Made by a program: the position numbers and the translations under genes. Source: Candidatus Eisenbacteria bacterium RBG_16_71_46 (GTDB lineage Bacteria; Eisenbacteria; RBG-16-71-46). Taken from it: DNA of 64,000 bases. The DNA lies in NCBI GenBank assembly GCA_001780165.1, contig MFFQ01000124.1:51155-115154 (forward strand), in the 5' to 3' direction. The notes under the pieces were generated by a model that did no database searches, was not told the origin of the DNA, and saw nothing but the letters and a program-made list of their open reading frames with translations. Below are positions 49,660 through 58,041 of this stretch, one piece after another. Numbering within the stretch: the first letter of the stretch is position 1; each line of letters opens with the position of its first letter.

Positions 49660-50542
49660 GGGTGTCTCCTCCTTCCGGCATGCGGGCGAGGATCTTGATC
49701 TCGCCGTAGTTCGCGGTCTGGACCACCACCACCTGCCCGAGCTTGATCAGCTCGAGCAGGGCGATGAAGGTCACGATCATCTCGGCGCGGGCACGGCAGC
49801 GCATCATCAGCTCCTCGAACAGGATCTCGCCGCGCTCGGCGACGGTCGACGCGATCAGCGACAGCTTGTCCTCGACGTCGTAGGCCTCGGCCTGGACCTC
49901 GTAGATCGACTCCTGGGGCACGCGCGACATCACCCGGTTGAGGGCGTCGAGCAGATCGAACAGCGTGGTGGAGGCGAGCGGCAACGGACCGGCCTCTTCC
50001 TCCCCGGGCACCATGCCGCGCTCGTAGAGCAGGCGGCGCTCGCCCTCGCGGGTCTTCAAAGTACCGGCCGCCTCCTTGAACTGCCGGTACTCGACCAGGC
50101 GCTGCACCAGCTCCTCGCGCGGATCACCTTCGTCCTCTTCGTCGCCCACCGCCGGCAGCGGCAGCAGCATCTTGGCCTTGATGCGCATGAGCGTGGCCGC
50201 CATCACCAGGAACTCGCCCGCGACGTCGAGGTCGAGTGCGCGCATCAGCTCGATGTAGGCCAGGTACTGCTGCGTGATGCGCGCGATCGGGATGTCGTAG
50301 ATGTCGATCTCGTCGCGCCGAATGAGGTGCAGCAGCAGATCGAGCGGGCCCTCGAAGCGCTCGAGCCGGATCGTCACCGAGGGACGGGCCCCGCCCACGC
50401 CGCCCGCCGAGGCGCGTCCGCCGGCACCGGGGTCCGCTTCGGGACCGGGCGCCGCGGCCGCGGTCGTGGGATCGTGCGTCACCGGATCCACCGCGGGCTG
50501 GTCCACGCGCCGTCCGTTCGGAGCCGCGCCGCGCCGCTTCAC
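49628..50542 (-). CDS. scpA: segregation and condensation protein A
   Basis: The 304-residue kleisin bridges SMC heads. After a 55-residue low-complexity extension it has the family core FEGPLDLLLHLIRRDEIDIYDIPIARITQQYL and LVMAATLMRIKAKMLLP, and the C-terminal winged helix with TFIALLELIKLGQV. The GTG start at 50540-50542 overlaps the trpS stop as GTGA. A later start directly before the core is possible because the first 55 residues are not conserved. Confidence 0.95.
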   Translation of the reverse strand: MKRRGAAPNGRRVDQPAVDPVTHDPTTAAAAPGPEADPGAGGRASAGGVGGARPSVTIRLERFEGPLDLLLHLIRRDEIDIYDIPIARITQQYLAYIELMRALDLDVAGEFLVMAATLMRIKAKMLLPLPAVGDEEDEGDPREELVQRLVEYRQFKEAAGTLKTREGERRLLYERGMVPGEEEAGPLPLASTTLFDLLDALNRVMSRVPQESIYEVQAEAYDVEDKLSLIASTVAERGEILFEELMMRCRARAEMIVTFIALLELIKLGQVVVVQTANYGEIKILARMPEGGDTHAPAESPGRG

Positions 50543-51606
50543 TTCACGAGCTCCGTCGAGGACTTGAGGCCCATGGCCGCGCGCACTTCGTCCATCGTCG
50601 CCTCGGCCACCGCGCGCGCGCGGCGGTTGCCGTCGGCCACGATGTCGCGCACCTGGTCGGGATCGGCCGCGTAGCGCGCCCGCCGCTCACGCAACGGGGT
50701 CAGCCCGTCGGCGAGCAGGCGCGCGAGTTGCGACTTGTCGGGCACGCAGGCCAGCTCGCCCACGCGGCACAGGCGCGCCACCTCGGCCGCGCCGGCGGAA
50801 TTGAACTTGCGGTGGTACTCGAACACCACGCATCCCGCGTGCAGCGGCCGCCCCTCGGCGTCGAGCTCGCTCAGGTCCGCCTCCGGGCGTCCCGGATCCT
50901 TGGCCCGGATCTTCTTGGGGTCGGTGTAGGCCTGCTTGACCCGCGCCGCGATCTCCTCGGGCGAGTCGGAGAGCAGGATCGTGTTGCCCACCGACTTGCT
51001 CATGCGATTGCCGTCGAGCCCACGCAGCCGCGGAAAATGCGTGAGCTGGACCTCGGGCTCGGGAAATACCGGCGGGCGGTCCTGGCAATAGAGGTGATTG
51101 AAGCGGCGCGCGATCTCGCGCGTCAGCTCGACGTGCGGGACCTGGTCTTCACCCACCGGGACGTGCGTGGCCTTGTAGAGCAGGATGTCGGCCGCCTGCA
51201 GCACGGAGTAGCCGAGGTGACCGTAGGAAATCGTCTGTTCGTCGAGGTGGAGGTCGCGGATCTGCTCCTTGAGGGTCGGGACGCGCTCCAGGCGCGCCTT
51301 GCTCACCAGCATCGAGAACAGCAGGTGCAGCTCCGCGTGCTGCTTCACGGCGGATTGGACGAAGATCACCGTGCGCTGCGGATCGAGTCCCGCGCCCAGC
51401 CAGTCGAGCACCATCTCGTAGATGTCGGACTGGAGCCGTGAGGTGTCCTCGTGGCCGGTGGTGAGCATGTGCCAGTCCGCCACCATGTGGAAGTTCTCCC
51501 AGCCCTCCTGCTGCAGCCGCACCCAGTTCTCGAGCGCCCCGACGTAGTTGCCGAGGTGGAGCCGCCCGGTGGGTCGCATGCCCGAGAGGATCCGGCCCTT
51601 CTTCAC
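50539..51606 (-). CDS. trpS: tryptophanyl-tRNA synthetase
   Basis: The 355-residue class Ic synthetase charges tRNA-Trp. It opens ILSGMRPTGRLHLGNYVGAL, where HLGN is the HIGH-equivalent, and has the KMSKS-type loop GNRMSKSVGNTI. The GEDQVPHVELTREIARRFN block is also diagnostic. The GTG start at 51604-51606 overlaps the site-2 protease stop as GTGA; an ATG is absent nearby. Confidence 0.97.
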   Translation of the reverse strand: MKKGRILSGMRPTGRLHLGNYVGALENWVRLQQEGWENFHMVADWHMLTTGHEDTSRLQSDIYEMVLDWLGAGLDPQRTVIFVQSAVKQHAELHLLFSMLVSKARLERVPTLKEQIRDLHLDEQTISYGHLGYSVLQAADILLYKATHVPVGEDQVPHVELTREIARRFNHLYCQDRPPVFPEPEVQLTHFPRLRGLDGNRMSKSVGNTILLSDSPEEIAARVKQAYTDPKKIRAKDPGRPEADLSELDAEGRPLHAGCVVFEYHRKFNSAGAAEVARLCRVGELACVPDKSQLARLLADGLTPLRERRARYAADPDQVRDIVADGNRRARAVAEATMDEVRAAMGLKSSTELVK

Positions 51607-52256
51607 AGCGGAGGCCCGTGCTGCACGCCGAACAGGCCGAGGCAGGTGCGCACCGCGTACGCGATGGGTCGTCCGAGCACGGCGTGCGAGATCGCGGGCG
51701 CCGAGAACAGCGCCACGATGAGCGCGAGCCCGATCAGGCGGAAGTGATGCAGCGCGATCGTGTGGCGGAGCGGCAGGAAGCGCATCAGCGCCCAGGAGCC
51801 GTCGAGCGGCGGGATCGGCAGCAGGTTGAACAAGGCGAGCGCGCAGTTCACGACCACGCCGGCCAGCGCCATCTCCCCGAGGACGCCGAAGCGTCCGCGC
51901 TCCGGAACGACCGCGACCAGGCCCGCGAACAGGATCGCCAGCAACAGGTTCGAAGCCGGACCCGCGAGCGCCACCCGCACCGTGCCGTTCAGCGGGTCGC
52001 GGAGCCGGGCGCGGTCGATCGGCACCGGCTTGGCCCAGCCGATGAGGAACGGGGCGTGGAGCACGAACAGCAGCCCCGGGACCAGGAGCGAGCCCACGGG
52101 ATCGAGGTGGGCGAGCGGGTGGAGGGTCAGGCGCCCCCGCTCGCGCGCCGTCGGGTCGCCGTTCCACAGCGCGACGAGGCCGTGGGCGCATTCGTGCACC
52201 ACCACGCTCAGCACCACCACCGGCAGCAGCAGGAAGAAGATCGGATCGAACGTCAT
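51603..52256 (-). CDS. M50 site-2 protease family zinc metalloprotease
   Basis: The 217-residue membrane protein has HECAHG at residues 21-26 in the first helix and the distant ligand motif NLLPIPPLDGS, the two halves of the intramembrane zinc site. Four or five helices and no PDZ domain place it in the compact SREBP/M50 subgroup usually found before trpS and scpA. ATG at 52254-52256 is selected because upstream sequence holds the promoter. Substrates are unknown. Confidence 0.93.
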   Translation of the reverse strand: MTFDPIFFLLLPVVVLSVVVHECAHGLVALWNGDPTARERGRLTLHPLAHLDPVGSLLVPGLLFVLHAPFLIGWAKPVPIDRARLRDPLNGTVRVALAGPASNLLLAILFAGLVAVVPERGRFGVLGEMALAGVVVNCALALFNLLPIPPLDGSWALMRFLPLRHTIALHHFRLIGLALIVALFSAPAISHAVLGRPIAYAVRTCLGLFGVQHGPPL

Positions 52257-52299
52257 GGAAGGCGTCGCCCCCAGGGGGTCGCAACGAGAGGTGCGGCGC

Positions 52300-52328
52300 A
52301 GACTATCGGGAATAATGAGGGGGGTCAA
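52300..52328 (-). promoter_or_regulatory. candidate promoter of the protease-trpS-scpAB operon
   Basis: On the minus strand TTGACC (52323-52328, 5/6) and TAGTCT (52300-52305) are spaced by 17 bases. The predicted start lies about 37 bases before the protease ATG. The -10 shares the TAGNNT form of the glgC and PEGA candidates. Confidence 0.5.
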
Positions 52329-52387
52329 GGATCGCGCCCTTCACGTAGCGCATGAAGTCCGCCCCTCAATCGGAGCATTTCGGGCGG

Positions 52388-52416
52388 TTGCCGCAGCCGC
52401 AGGGGTGACCTATGGT
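52388..52416 (+). promoter_or_regulatory. candidate promoter of the peroxiredoxin gene
   Basis: TTGCCG (52388-52393) and TATGGT (52411-52416, 4/6) are separated by 17 bases. The expected start is 52422-52423, that is at the ATG itself, so the transcript may be leaderless. This agrees with the lack of a Shine-Dalgarno at normal spacing. Confidence 0.4.
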
Positions 52417-52422
52417 ACCGCC

Positions 52423-52920
52423 ATGGTTGAAGAGACGCGTCCCGAGAGCCTGGTGGACCAAGCGGTTCCCGATCTCGCCCTGCCCAGCTCGGCCGGCGGC
52501 GAGTTCCGGCTCCGCGGACGAGTCGGGCAGGGACCGCTCGTGCTCTTCTTCTACATCCGCGGCGGCACGCCGGGGTGACTGCGCGAGATGCGCGAGTTTC
52601 GCGCACAACATGACGATTTCACGGCCCTCGGGGTGACCGTTGCCGGGGTCTCGCTCGACGGGATGGCTGCAAACCGGCAGTGGGCGGAGCGCTTGAAGCT
52701 CCCCTTCCCGCTGCTCTCCGACGAGCGTCGCGAGGCGGGCGAGGCGTTCGGGATCATCCGCCGCGTCGGCATCGGCAGCTGGCGTGCCGAGTTTTTCAGG
52801 CGGTCCACCCTTCTCATCGACGAAGCCGGCAAGGTGGCGGCGGTGTGGTCGCGGGTCAAGCTGCGCGGTCACGCGCTCGAGGTGCTGCGGGTGACGCGCG
52901 CGCTGGTGCGCGCGGCCTAA
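52423..52920 (+). CDS. peroxiredoxin with TGA at the catalytic position (probable selenoprotein)
   Basis: The reading frame runs 165 residues if TGA at 52576-52578 is read as selenocysteine (residue 52). The context is LVLFFYIRGGTPG-U-LREMREF, exactly where BCP/AhpC-type peroxiredoxins have their peroxidatic cysteine in TPGC. The downstream part is complete (PFPLLSDERREAG ... STLLIDEAGKVAAVWS) with no other cysteine, so it would be a 1-Sec enzyme reducing peroxides with an external thiol. A hairpin with a GTT loop follows the TGA. If TGA is a true stop, the gene would be broken; conservation of the rest argues against that. It converges with the phosphatase gene by 3 bases. Confidence 0.78.
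52576..52605 (+). promoter_or_regulatory. putative bacterial SECIS hairpin
   Basis: Ten bases after the TGA, TGCGCGA (52589-52595) pairs perfectly with TCGCGCA (52599-52605) around the loop GTT. The loop G and T are at positions 21-22 counted from the T of TGA, close to the apical GU of the E. coli fdhF element. A second pairing using 52580-52587 with 52597-52605 is also possible. Confidence 0.6.
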
Positions 52921-54701
52921 GTCCCCTCGGGCTTGACCTTGAGCACGAGCAGCGTGAGATCGTCGGTCTGGCCCCGAGCTCCGGCCCAGCGACTCACCTC
53001 GTCCACCAGTCCCTGGACGATCGCTTCGGCGCTGCGATCCGCGAGCCTGGCGATGCACTGCTCCAGCCGCTCGGTGCCGAGCTGCTCGCCGGTCGGGGAT
53101 TCGGCCTCGGAGACCCCGTCGGTGTACATCACGAGCACGTCTCCCGGCCGGAGCGCGATCGGCCGCTCGTCGAAGTGGGCATCGGGGAGCACGCCCAGCG
53201 CCACGCCGCCTTCGGGCAGGTACTCGATCTGCCCGTCGTCGTGCCGCAGGATCGGCGGGTTGTGCCCGGCGTTCGAGAAGATGAGCATGCGGTTGCGAAA
53301 GTCGAGCACGCCGTAGAAGGCGGTGACGAACTTGTCGCGGTCCGTGCTCTCGTAGAGCAGCGAGTTGACCTTCCGCATCACCGCGCGCAGGGCGAACTCG
53401 TTGCGGATCTCCGCCAGCAGGCTCATGCGGAATCCGGCCATGATCAGGGCCGCCGGAATGCCCTTGCCCGACACGTCCGCGATCGCGAGACCGATGCGGT
53501 TCTCCGACACCCGGATGAAATCGTAGTAGTCGCCGCCCACCTCGTCGTGGGGCAGCGCCGCGCCCGCCAGCTCGAATCCCGGGATGGCCGGATTACTCTT
53601 GGGCAGGAACGAGAGCTGGATCTCGCGCGCGATCGCCAGCTCCTTCTCGAGCCGGCGGCGCTCGAGCAGCTCGCGCGTGAGCTGCGCGCGCTGCACCGCG
53701 GTCGCCGCCAGCGCGCCGAAGGCCGAGACCAGCTCGAGGTGGCCCTCGTGATAGGCGTCGACGTGATCGTTCTCGAGATTGAACACCCCGATCGTGCGGC
53801 CCTCGAGCTTGAGCGGAAGCGCGAGCTCGCTGCGCGTCGAGGACCGCGCCGCGACGTAGCGCTCGTCGTGCGCGACGTCGGGAACGATCACCGCCTCGCC
53901 GGTCTTCGCCACCCAGCCGACGATGCCCTGCCCGACTTGCAAGCCGAAGGCTTCCTCCGAACCACTCGGATAGCCGACCTCCTTGACCATCCGCAGCGCC
54001 TGGCTCTGGGGGTCGAGCAGGTAGATCGCGGCGGCCTCGTAGTTCACGACCTGCCGCAGCGTGCGCAGGATCACCTGGATCACGTCTTCGAGGTCGAGCG
54101 GGGTCGCGAGCGCGTTCGCGACCTCGAGCAGCACCTCCTTTTCCAGCGCGCGGCGCTCGGTCAGCTGATAGAGCAGAGCGTTGTCGAGGGCGAAGGCGAC
54201 GTGCTCGGCGGCGACGTCGAGGCGGTCGAAATCGGCGTCGGTGAATGCCCCGCTCGTCTTGTCGAGGCACTCGATGGCGGCAAAGACGTCCCGGCGCCGG
54301 AACAGGGGAATGACCATGGCCGACCGGAAGGACTCATGGGCGCCGATCAGCAAGGGCGGAACGTCGCCCGGGCCGAGCCGCAGGGTCTGCTCGTGGGCGA
54401 TGGCCCACCCGGCGAGCCCTTCTCCCCCCTCGCGCACCAGCTCGACCGCCGGGGCACCCTCCGGCTCGGGGTAGTCCCAGGCCACCAGACGCCGACCGCC
54501 CCGGCGCACCACCCAGATGCGGACCTTGCGGCACTCCACCAGGCGGCGGATGTGGCGGCTCGCGGCGCGCAGCAGGTCGGAGAGGTTGTTGGAGGCGTGG
54601 ATCGCCTCGGACGTCTCGCCCGTGAGGGCGGTGATGGTGCGCAAGGCGACGTCGGCGTCGGCGATGGAGCTCTCGCCTTCCACACGGATGGGGTCGGACA
54701 T
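52917..54701 (-). CDS. GAF-GAF-SpoIIE/RsbU-type serine phosphatase
   Basis: The 594-residue cytoplasmic signalling protein has two GAF sensor domains (about 30-180 and 195-345), a short coiled linker (RRRLEKELAIAREIQLSFLP) and a PP2C-like SpoIIE domain with VGGDYYDFI, IADVSGKGIPAALIM, FSNAGHNPPIL, and VMYTDGVSEAES, which together hold the Mn-binding aspartates. Such phosphatases act on anti-sigma antagonist proteins in partner-switching stress responses. No antagonist or anti-sigma gene is adjacent. It is divergent from the pilus-type ATPase gene. Confidence 0.93.
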   Translation of the reverse strand: MSDPIRVEGESSIADADVALRTITALTGETSEAIHASNNLSDLLRAASRHIRRLVECRKVRIWVVRRGGRRLVAWDYPEPEGAPAVELVREGGEGLAGWAIAHEQTLRLGPGDVPPLLIGAHESFRSAMVIPLFRRRDVFAAIECLDKTSGAFTDADFDRLDVAAEHVAFALDNALLYQLTERRALEKEVLLEVANALATPLDLEDVIQVILRTLRQVVNYEAAAIYLLDPQSQALRMVKEVGYPSGSEEAFGLQVGQGIVGWVAKTGEAVIVPDVAHDERYVAARSSTRSELALPLKLEGRTIGVFNLENDHVDAYHEGHLELVSAFGALAATAVQRAQLTRELLERRRLEKELAIAREIQLSFLPKSNPAIPGFELAGAALPHDEVGGDYYDFIRVSENRIGLAIADVSGKGIPAALIMAGFRMSLLAEIRNEFALRAVMRKVNSLLYESTDRDKFVTAFYGVLDFRNRMLIFSNAGHNPPILRHDDGQIEYLPEGGVALGVLPDAHFDERPIALRPGDVLVMYTDGVSEAESPTGEQLGTERLEQCIARLADRSAEAIVQGLVDEVSRWAGARGQTDDLTLLVLKVKPEGT

Positions 54702-55102
54702 GGGCGGCAGACGTTAACATGGGCTCCCGGGGCGAACAACGCGGCGGGGCCGGAAGTAGGCCGCTTCCCCGCCATCGGCGCGCGCCTGCATATCGAACGC
54801 GCACCGGGTCTTGCCGGCCGGTGCGAACGACGCCGCGGGAGCGCTCCGCCTCCGCCCGACTTCGGCGAAGTCGTGCCCGGGTGGGGGAATTTCCCCACCC
54901 CGCGCCCGCCTCCTCTGGATCGCCGGGAATTCGGCCCGGCCCATGCGGCTCCCACGAGGGCGCGCGGGTCCCTCCCGGCATCCTTCGGCAGCCCCCGGCG
55001 GGGGGCGCCAAGAATGCTCTAAACGCCCGGCCGCACATGCCGATAACCCGATCCGTACACTCCATTCCCCACCGACACGCTTCGATCCTGCGGGAGTCAC
55101 GG
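54702..55102. other. divergent intergenic region with two adjacent dyads
   Basis: This 401-base region separates the SpoIIE phosphatase and the PilB-like gene. It holds a perfect 7-bp stem CGACTTC-GGC-GAAGTCG at 54857-54873 and, seven bases later, a near-perfect 18-bp palindrome GTGGGGGAATTTCCCCAC at 54881-54898. No small gene can be supported, and no good -35/-10 pair for either gene is obvious. Confidence 0.6.
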
Positions 55103-57085
55103 ATGGCGAACGACCACAAGCGGCTGGGCGATCTGCTTCTCGAAGAGAAGCTGATCACCCAGGCCGACCTCGACGCTGCGATCAAGGAGCAGCGCAAGTC
55201 CGGCCAGCTGCTCGGCGGAACGCTCATCAAGCTCGGGATCATCAGCGAGCAGGTGCTGCTCCAGATCCTGCACCGGCAACTCGGTCTCCCGGTCGTGGAC
55301 CTCGGCACCGCGGTCATCGAGGAGCAGGTCATTTCGCTGGTGAGCGAGGACGTGGCGAAGAAGTACACCGCCATCCCGCTCGGCTTCGAGGGCCGCTCCA
55401 CGCTCCTGGTCGCGATGGCCGACCCGCTCAACGTGGCGGCGATCGAGGACCTGCGCTTCCACAGCGGCATGTTCATCAAGCCGGTGCTGGCGCGGAACTC
55501 GGAGATCATCGAGGCGATCGAGCGCTACTATCACATCGACACCTCGATGAACGAGGTGATCAAGAAGATCATCCACAGCGAAGACGACCTGCAGGTGAGC
55601 ACGATCATCGAGGAGGATCGCGCCCAGGCGATCGACGACCTGGTCAAGGAGGCCGAAGGCCGGCCGATCGTGCGGCTCACCAACTGGCTGATGCACCAGG
55701 CGGTCGAGGACCGGGCGAGCGACATCCACATCGAGCCCCAGGACCGCGACCTGGTGGTGCGATTCCGGGTGGACGGGCTGCTCCAGGAGCGCCAGCGGCT
55801 TCCCAAGTGGACGCAGGGCGCGATCGTCTCGCGCATCAAGGTGCTCGCCAACCTCGACATCGCCGAAAAGCGCCTACCCCAGGACGGGCGGCTGATGGTC
55901 GAGATCTCCGGCCGGCGGGTGGACATGCGCGTCTCGACGCTGCCGATCACCAACGGCGAGAAGGTCGTCATCCGGGTGATCGACCAGATGGTCAGCTCGG
56001 TGGCCATCGAATCGCTCGGGCTGCAGCACGACGACCTGGCTCGGGTCCGGCGCTACGCCGCCCGTCCCCAGGGCATTTTCCTGGTGACCGGCCCCACCGG
56101 GTCGGGCAAAACCACTCTGCTCTACTCCACGCTGCGACACATCCAGCACGAGACCAAGAACATCGTGACCGTCGAAGACCCGGTGGAGTATCACCTGGCG
56201 GGCATCAATCAGGTCCAGGTGGACGAGAAGGGCAAGAAGACGTTCCCCAACGCGCTCCGCGCGATCCTGCGCCAGGACCCCGACGTCATCATGATCGGCG
56301 AGGTCCGCGACAACGAAACCGCCCATATCGCCTTCCGCGCTTCGGTGACCGGCCATCTCGTGCTCACCACGGTCCACACCAACGACGCCGCCGGTGCGGT
56401 GACCCGCCTGGTGGATCTCGGCCTCGAGCCGTTCATGGTGGCCAGTTCGCTGATCGGCGTGGTCAGCATGCGCCTGGTGCGCACCCTGTGCCCGCACTGC
56501 CGCGAGTCGTACGAGGCCAGTGCTGCCAACCTGAGCCGCCTCGGCGCCATGCCGAAGGAGGCCGGCACGCTCACGCTCTATCGAGGGCGCGGCTGCCCCC
56601 ATTGCCGCGGGACCGGCTATTACGGCCGCACCGGGATCTTCGAAGTGCTCGAGGTGGACGACACCATCCGCGGGCTCGTGATCCGAGGCGCGCCGGACTC
56701 CGCCATCCGCCTCTCGGCGATCGAGGCCGGGATGCGCTCGATCGGCGAGGACGGCCTCAAGAAGGTAATGGACGGCATCACGACGCTCGAGGAGGTCACC
56801 CGCGTCGTCTACCTCGCCGAGCAGGGGGCGAAGGTCTGTCCCGGGTGCAAGGCGGTGCTCAGCCAGGAATTCGAGTACTGCCCCGAGTGCGGAGAGTTCG
56901 TCGGCGAGCACTGTGAGAGCTGCCGCCGGCGCCTGAACCCGGAGTGGACGTTCTGTCCGTTCTGCGGCCATACGCAGGAACTGGAAGGCACGAACGGCGG
57001 CGAGGCCGACCCGGCGCCCCGGCGGCGCCCCGGCGCGGACGTCGTGCCGCTGAGGCGAAAGGACTCCGAGAGGAAGGCCTCGTGA
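55103..57085 (+). CDS. pilB: PilB/GspE-type secretion ATPase with C-terminal zinc ribbons
   Basis: The 660-residue hexameric ATPase has an N-terminal T2SSE-N domain (LLLEEKLITQADLDAAI), Walker A GPTGSGKTT at 330-338, Asp box, IMIGEVRD (Walker B) and the GspE zinc motif CPHCRES...GCPHCRGTGYYG. Unusually, residues 579-622 add a double zinc ribbon (CPGC, CPEC, CESC, CPFC) and a basic tail. The ATG at 55103 has GGGAG six bases upstream. It powers pilus or type II pseudopilus assembly. The next gene, an HD-GYP protein, overlaps its stop as GTGA. Confidence 0.93.
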   Translation: MANDHKRLGDLLLEEKLITQADLDAAIKEQRKSGQLLGGTLIKLGIISEQVLLQILHRQLGLPVVDLGTAVIEEQVISLVSEDVAKKYTAIPLGFEGRSTLLVAMADPLNVAAIEDLRFHSGMFIKPVLARNSEIIEAIERYYHIDTSMNEVIKKIIHSEDDLQVSTIIEEDRAQAIDDLVKEAEGRPIVRLTNWLMHQAVEDRASDIHIEPQDRDLVVRFRVDGLLQERQRLPKWTQGAIVSRIKVLANLDIAEKRLPQDGRLMVEISGRRVDMRVSTLPITNGEKVVIRVIDQMVSSVAIESLGLQHDDLARVRRYAARPQGIFLVTGPTGSGKTTLLYSTLRHIQHETKNIVTVEDPVEYHLAGINQVQVDEKGKKTFPNALRAILRQDPDVIMIGEVRDNETAHIAFRASVTGHLVLTTVHTNDAAGAVTRLVDLGLEPFMVASSLIGVVSMRLVRTLCPHCRESYEASAANLSRLGAMPKEAGTLTLYRGRGCPHCRGTGYYGRTGIFEVLEVDDTIRGLVIRGAPDSAIRLSAIEAGMRSIGEDGLKKVMDGITTLEEVTRVVYLAEQGAKVCPGCKAVLSQEFEYCPECGEFVGEHCESCRRRLNPEWTFCPFCGHTQELEGTNGGEADPAPRRRPGADVVPLRRKDSERKAS

Positions 57086-58038
57086 AGCGTGTGGGCCGCG
57101 AGCAGCGCAAGGTCGGTCGCGGCCTGCTGGTGCTGCTCAGCATCGTCGTCATCACCGGGCTGATCAACTTCTTCGTTCTCAATCAGCGCGCCTTCCTCAA
57201 TTTCTACTACCTGCCGGTGGTCTTCGGCGCCTACAGCCTCGGACGCCGCAAGGGCGTCTACTCGGCGGTGCTGTCGTGCGCGATCGTCTTCGGGATCGCG
57301 CTGATGAACGAGTCCCAATTCGGCTATCCCCCTACCGACGAGTGGGGTCGTTGGGTGGATCTCGGCACCTGGGGCTGTTTCCTGCTGCTCACCTCCCTGC
57401 TCGTGGGCTCGCTCTACGAGCAGAAGGAATCGCAGCTGCGCGACATCCGCCAGGCCTACCAGGGCATTCTCGAGATCATGTCCAAGTTCATCGACTCGGT
57501 GGACCGTTACACCGAGAACCACTCGCGCCGCGTGGCCGACGTCGCGGTCGGGATCGCCCGCGAGATGGACCTCGACGAGGAAGAAGTCGAGGAGATCCGA
57601 GTCGGCGCCCACCTCCACGACATCGGCAAGGTGGACATCAGCACCGAGGTGCTGCGCAAGGCCGCGCATCTGTCGGTCGAGGAGACGCGCGAGATGCAGC
57701 GGCACGTCGACCATGGCGAGGAGCTGGTGCGCTCGATGGGAGGCATCCTCAAGCACGTCCTCCCGATGGTCGCCTACCACCACGAACGCTGGGACGGTAC
57801 CGGATACAAGGGGCTCCGCGGGCCCGAGATCCCCCTCGGCGCCCGGATCATCGCGGTCGCCGACACCTACGATGCCATCGTCACCGACCGCCCCTATCGC
57901 CAGGGCCGCTCGCACGCCGAGGCGCTGCGCATCGTGGCCGAGGAGAGCGGACGCCAGTTCGACCCCGCGGTCGTGGAAGTGTTCCTGCGCCTCAACGCCG
58001 GCGCGGAGAGCGAGCTCGGCGGCAGCGAAGCCGCCTGA
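57082..58038 (+). CDS. membrane-bound HD-GYP phosphodiesterase-like protein
   Basis: The 318-residue protein has three N-terminal membrane helices (about 13-33, 42-75, 97-112) followed by an HD-GYP domain with ENHSRRVADVA, HLHDIGK (His-Asp at 179-180), HVDHGEEL and HHERWDGTGYKG (233-244). The third residue of the GYP signature is Lys instead of Pro, which some active members tolerate. Family members hydrolyse cyclic di-GMP. The GTG start overlaps the PilB-like stop as GTGA, linking second-messenger turnover to the pilus/secretion motor. Confidence 0.9.
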   Translation: MKRVGREQRKVGRGLLVLLSIVVITGLINFFVLNQRAFLNFYYLPVVFGAYSLGRRKGVYSAVLSCAIVFGIALMNESQFGYPPTDEWGRWVDLGTWGCFLLLTSLLVGSLYEQKESQLRDIRQAYQGILEIMSKFIDSVDRYTENHSRRVADVAVGIAREMDLDEEEVEEIRVGAHLHDIGKVDISTEVLRKAAHLSVEETREMQRHVDHGEELVRSMGGILKHVLPMVAYHHERWDGTGYKGLRGPEIPLGARIIAVADTYDAIVTDRPYRQGRSHAEALRIVAEESGRQFDPAVVEVFLRLNAGAESELGGSEAA

Positions 58039-58041
58039 GCG

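Noticed and set aside
52423..52578. The peroxiredoxin as a pseudogene ended by a nonsense mutation
   Set aside because: The remainder of the protein is intact with no further defects, the TGA falls exactly on the catalytic residue, and a hairpin follows. Sec is the simpler reading, though a single-base sequencing error cannot be excluded.
54857..54898. A cyclic di-GMP riboswitch in front of the pilB-HD-GYP operon
   Set aside because: The context is tempting, but the sequence has none of the conserved GEMM loop bases; only simple dyads are visible.
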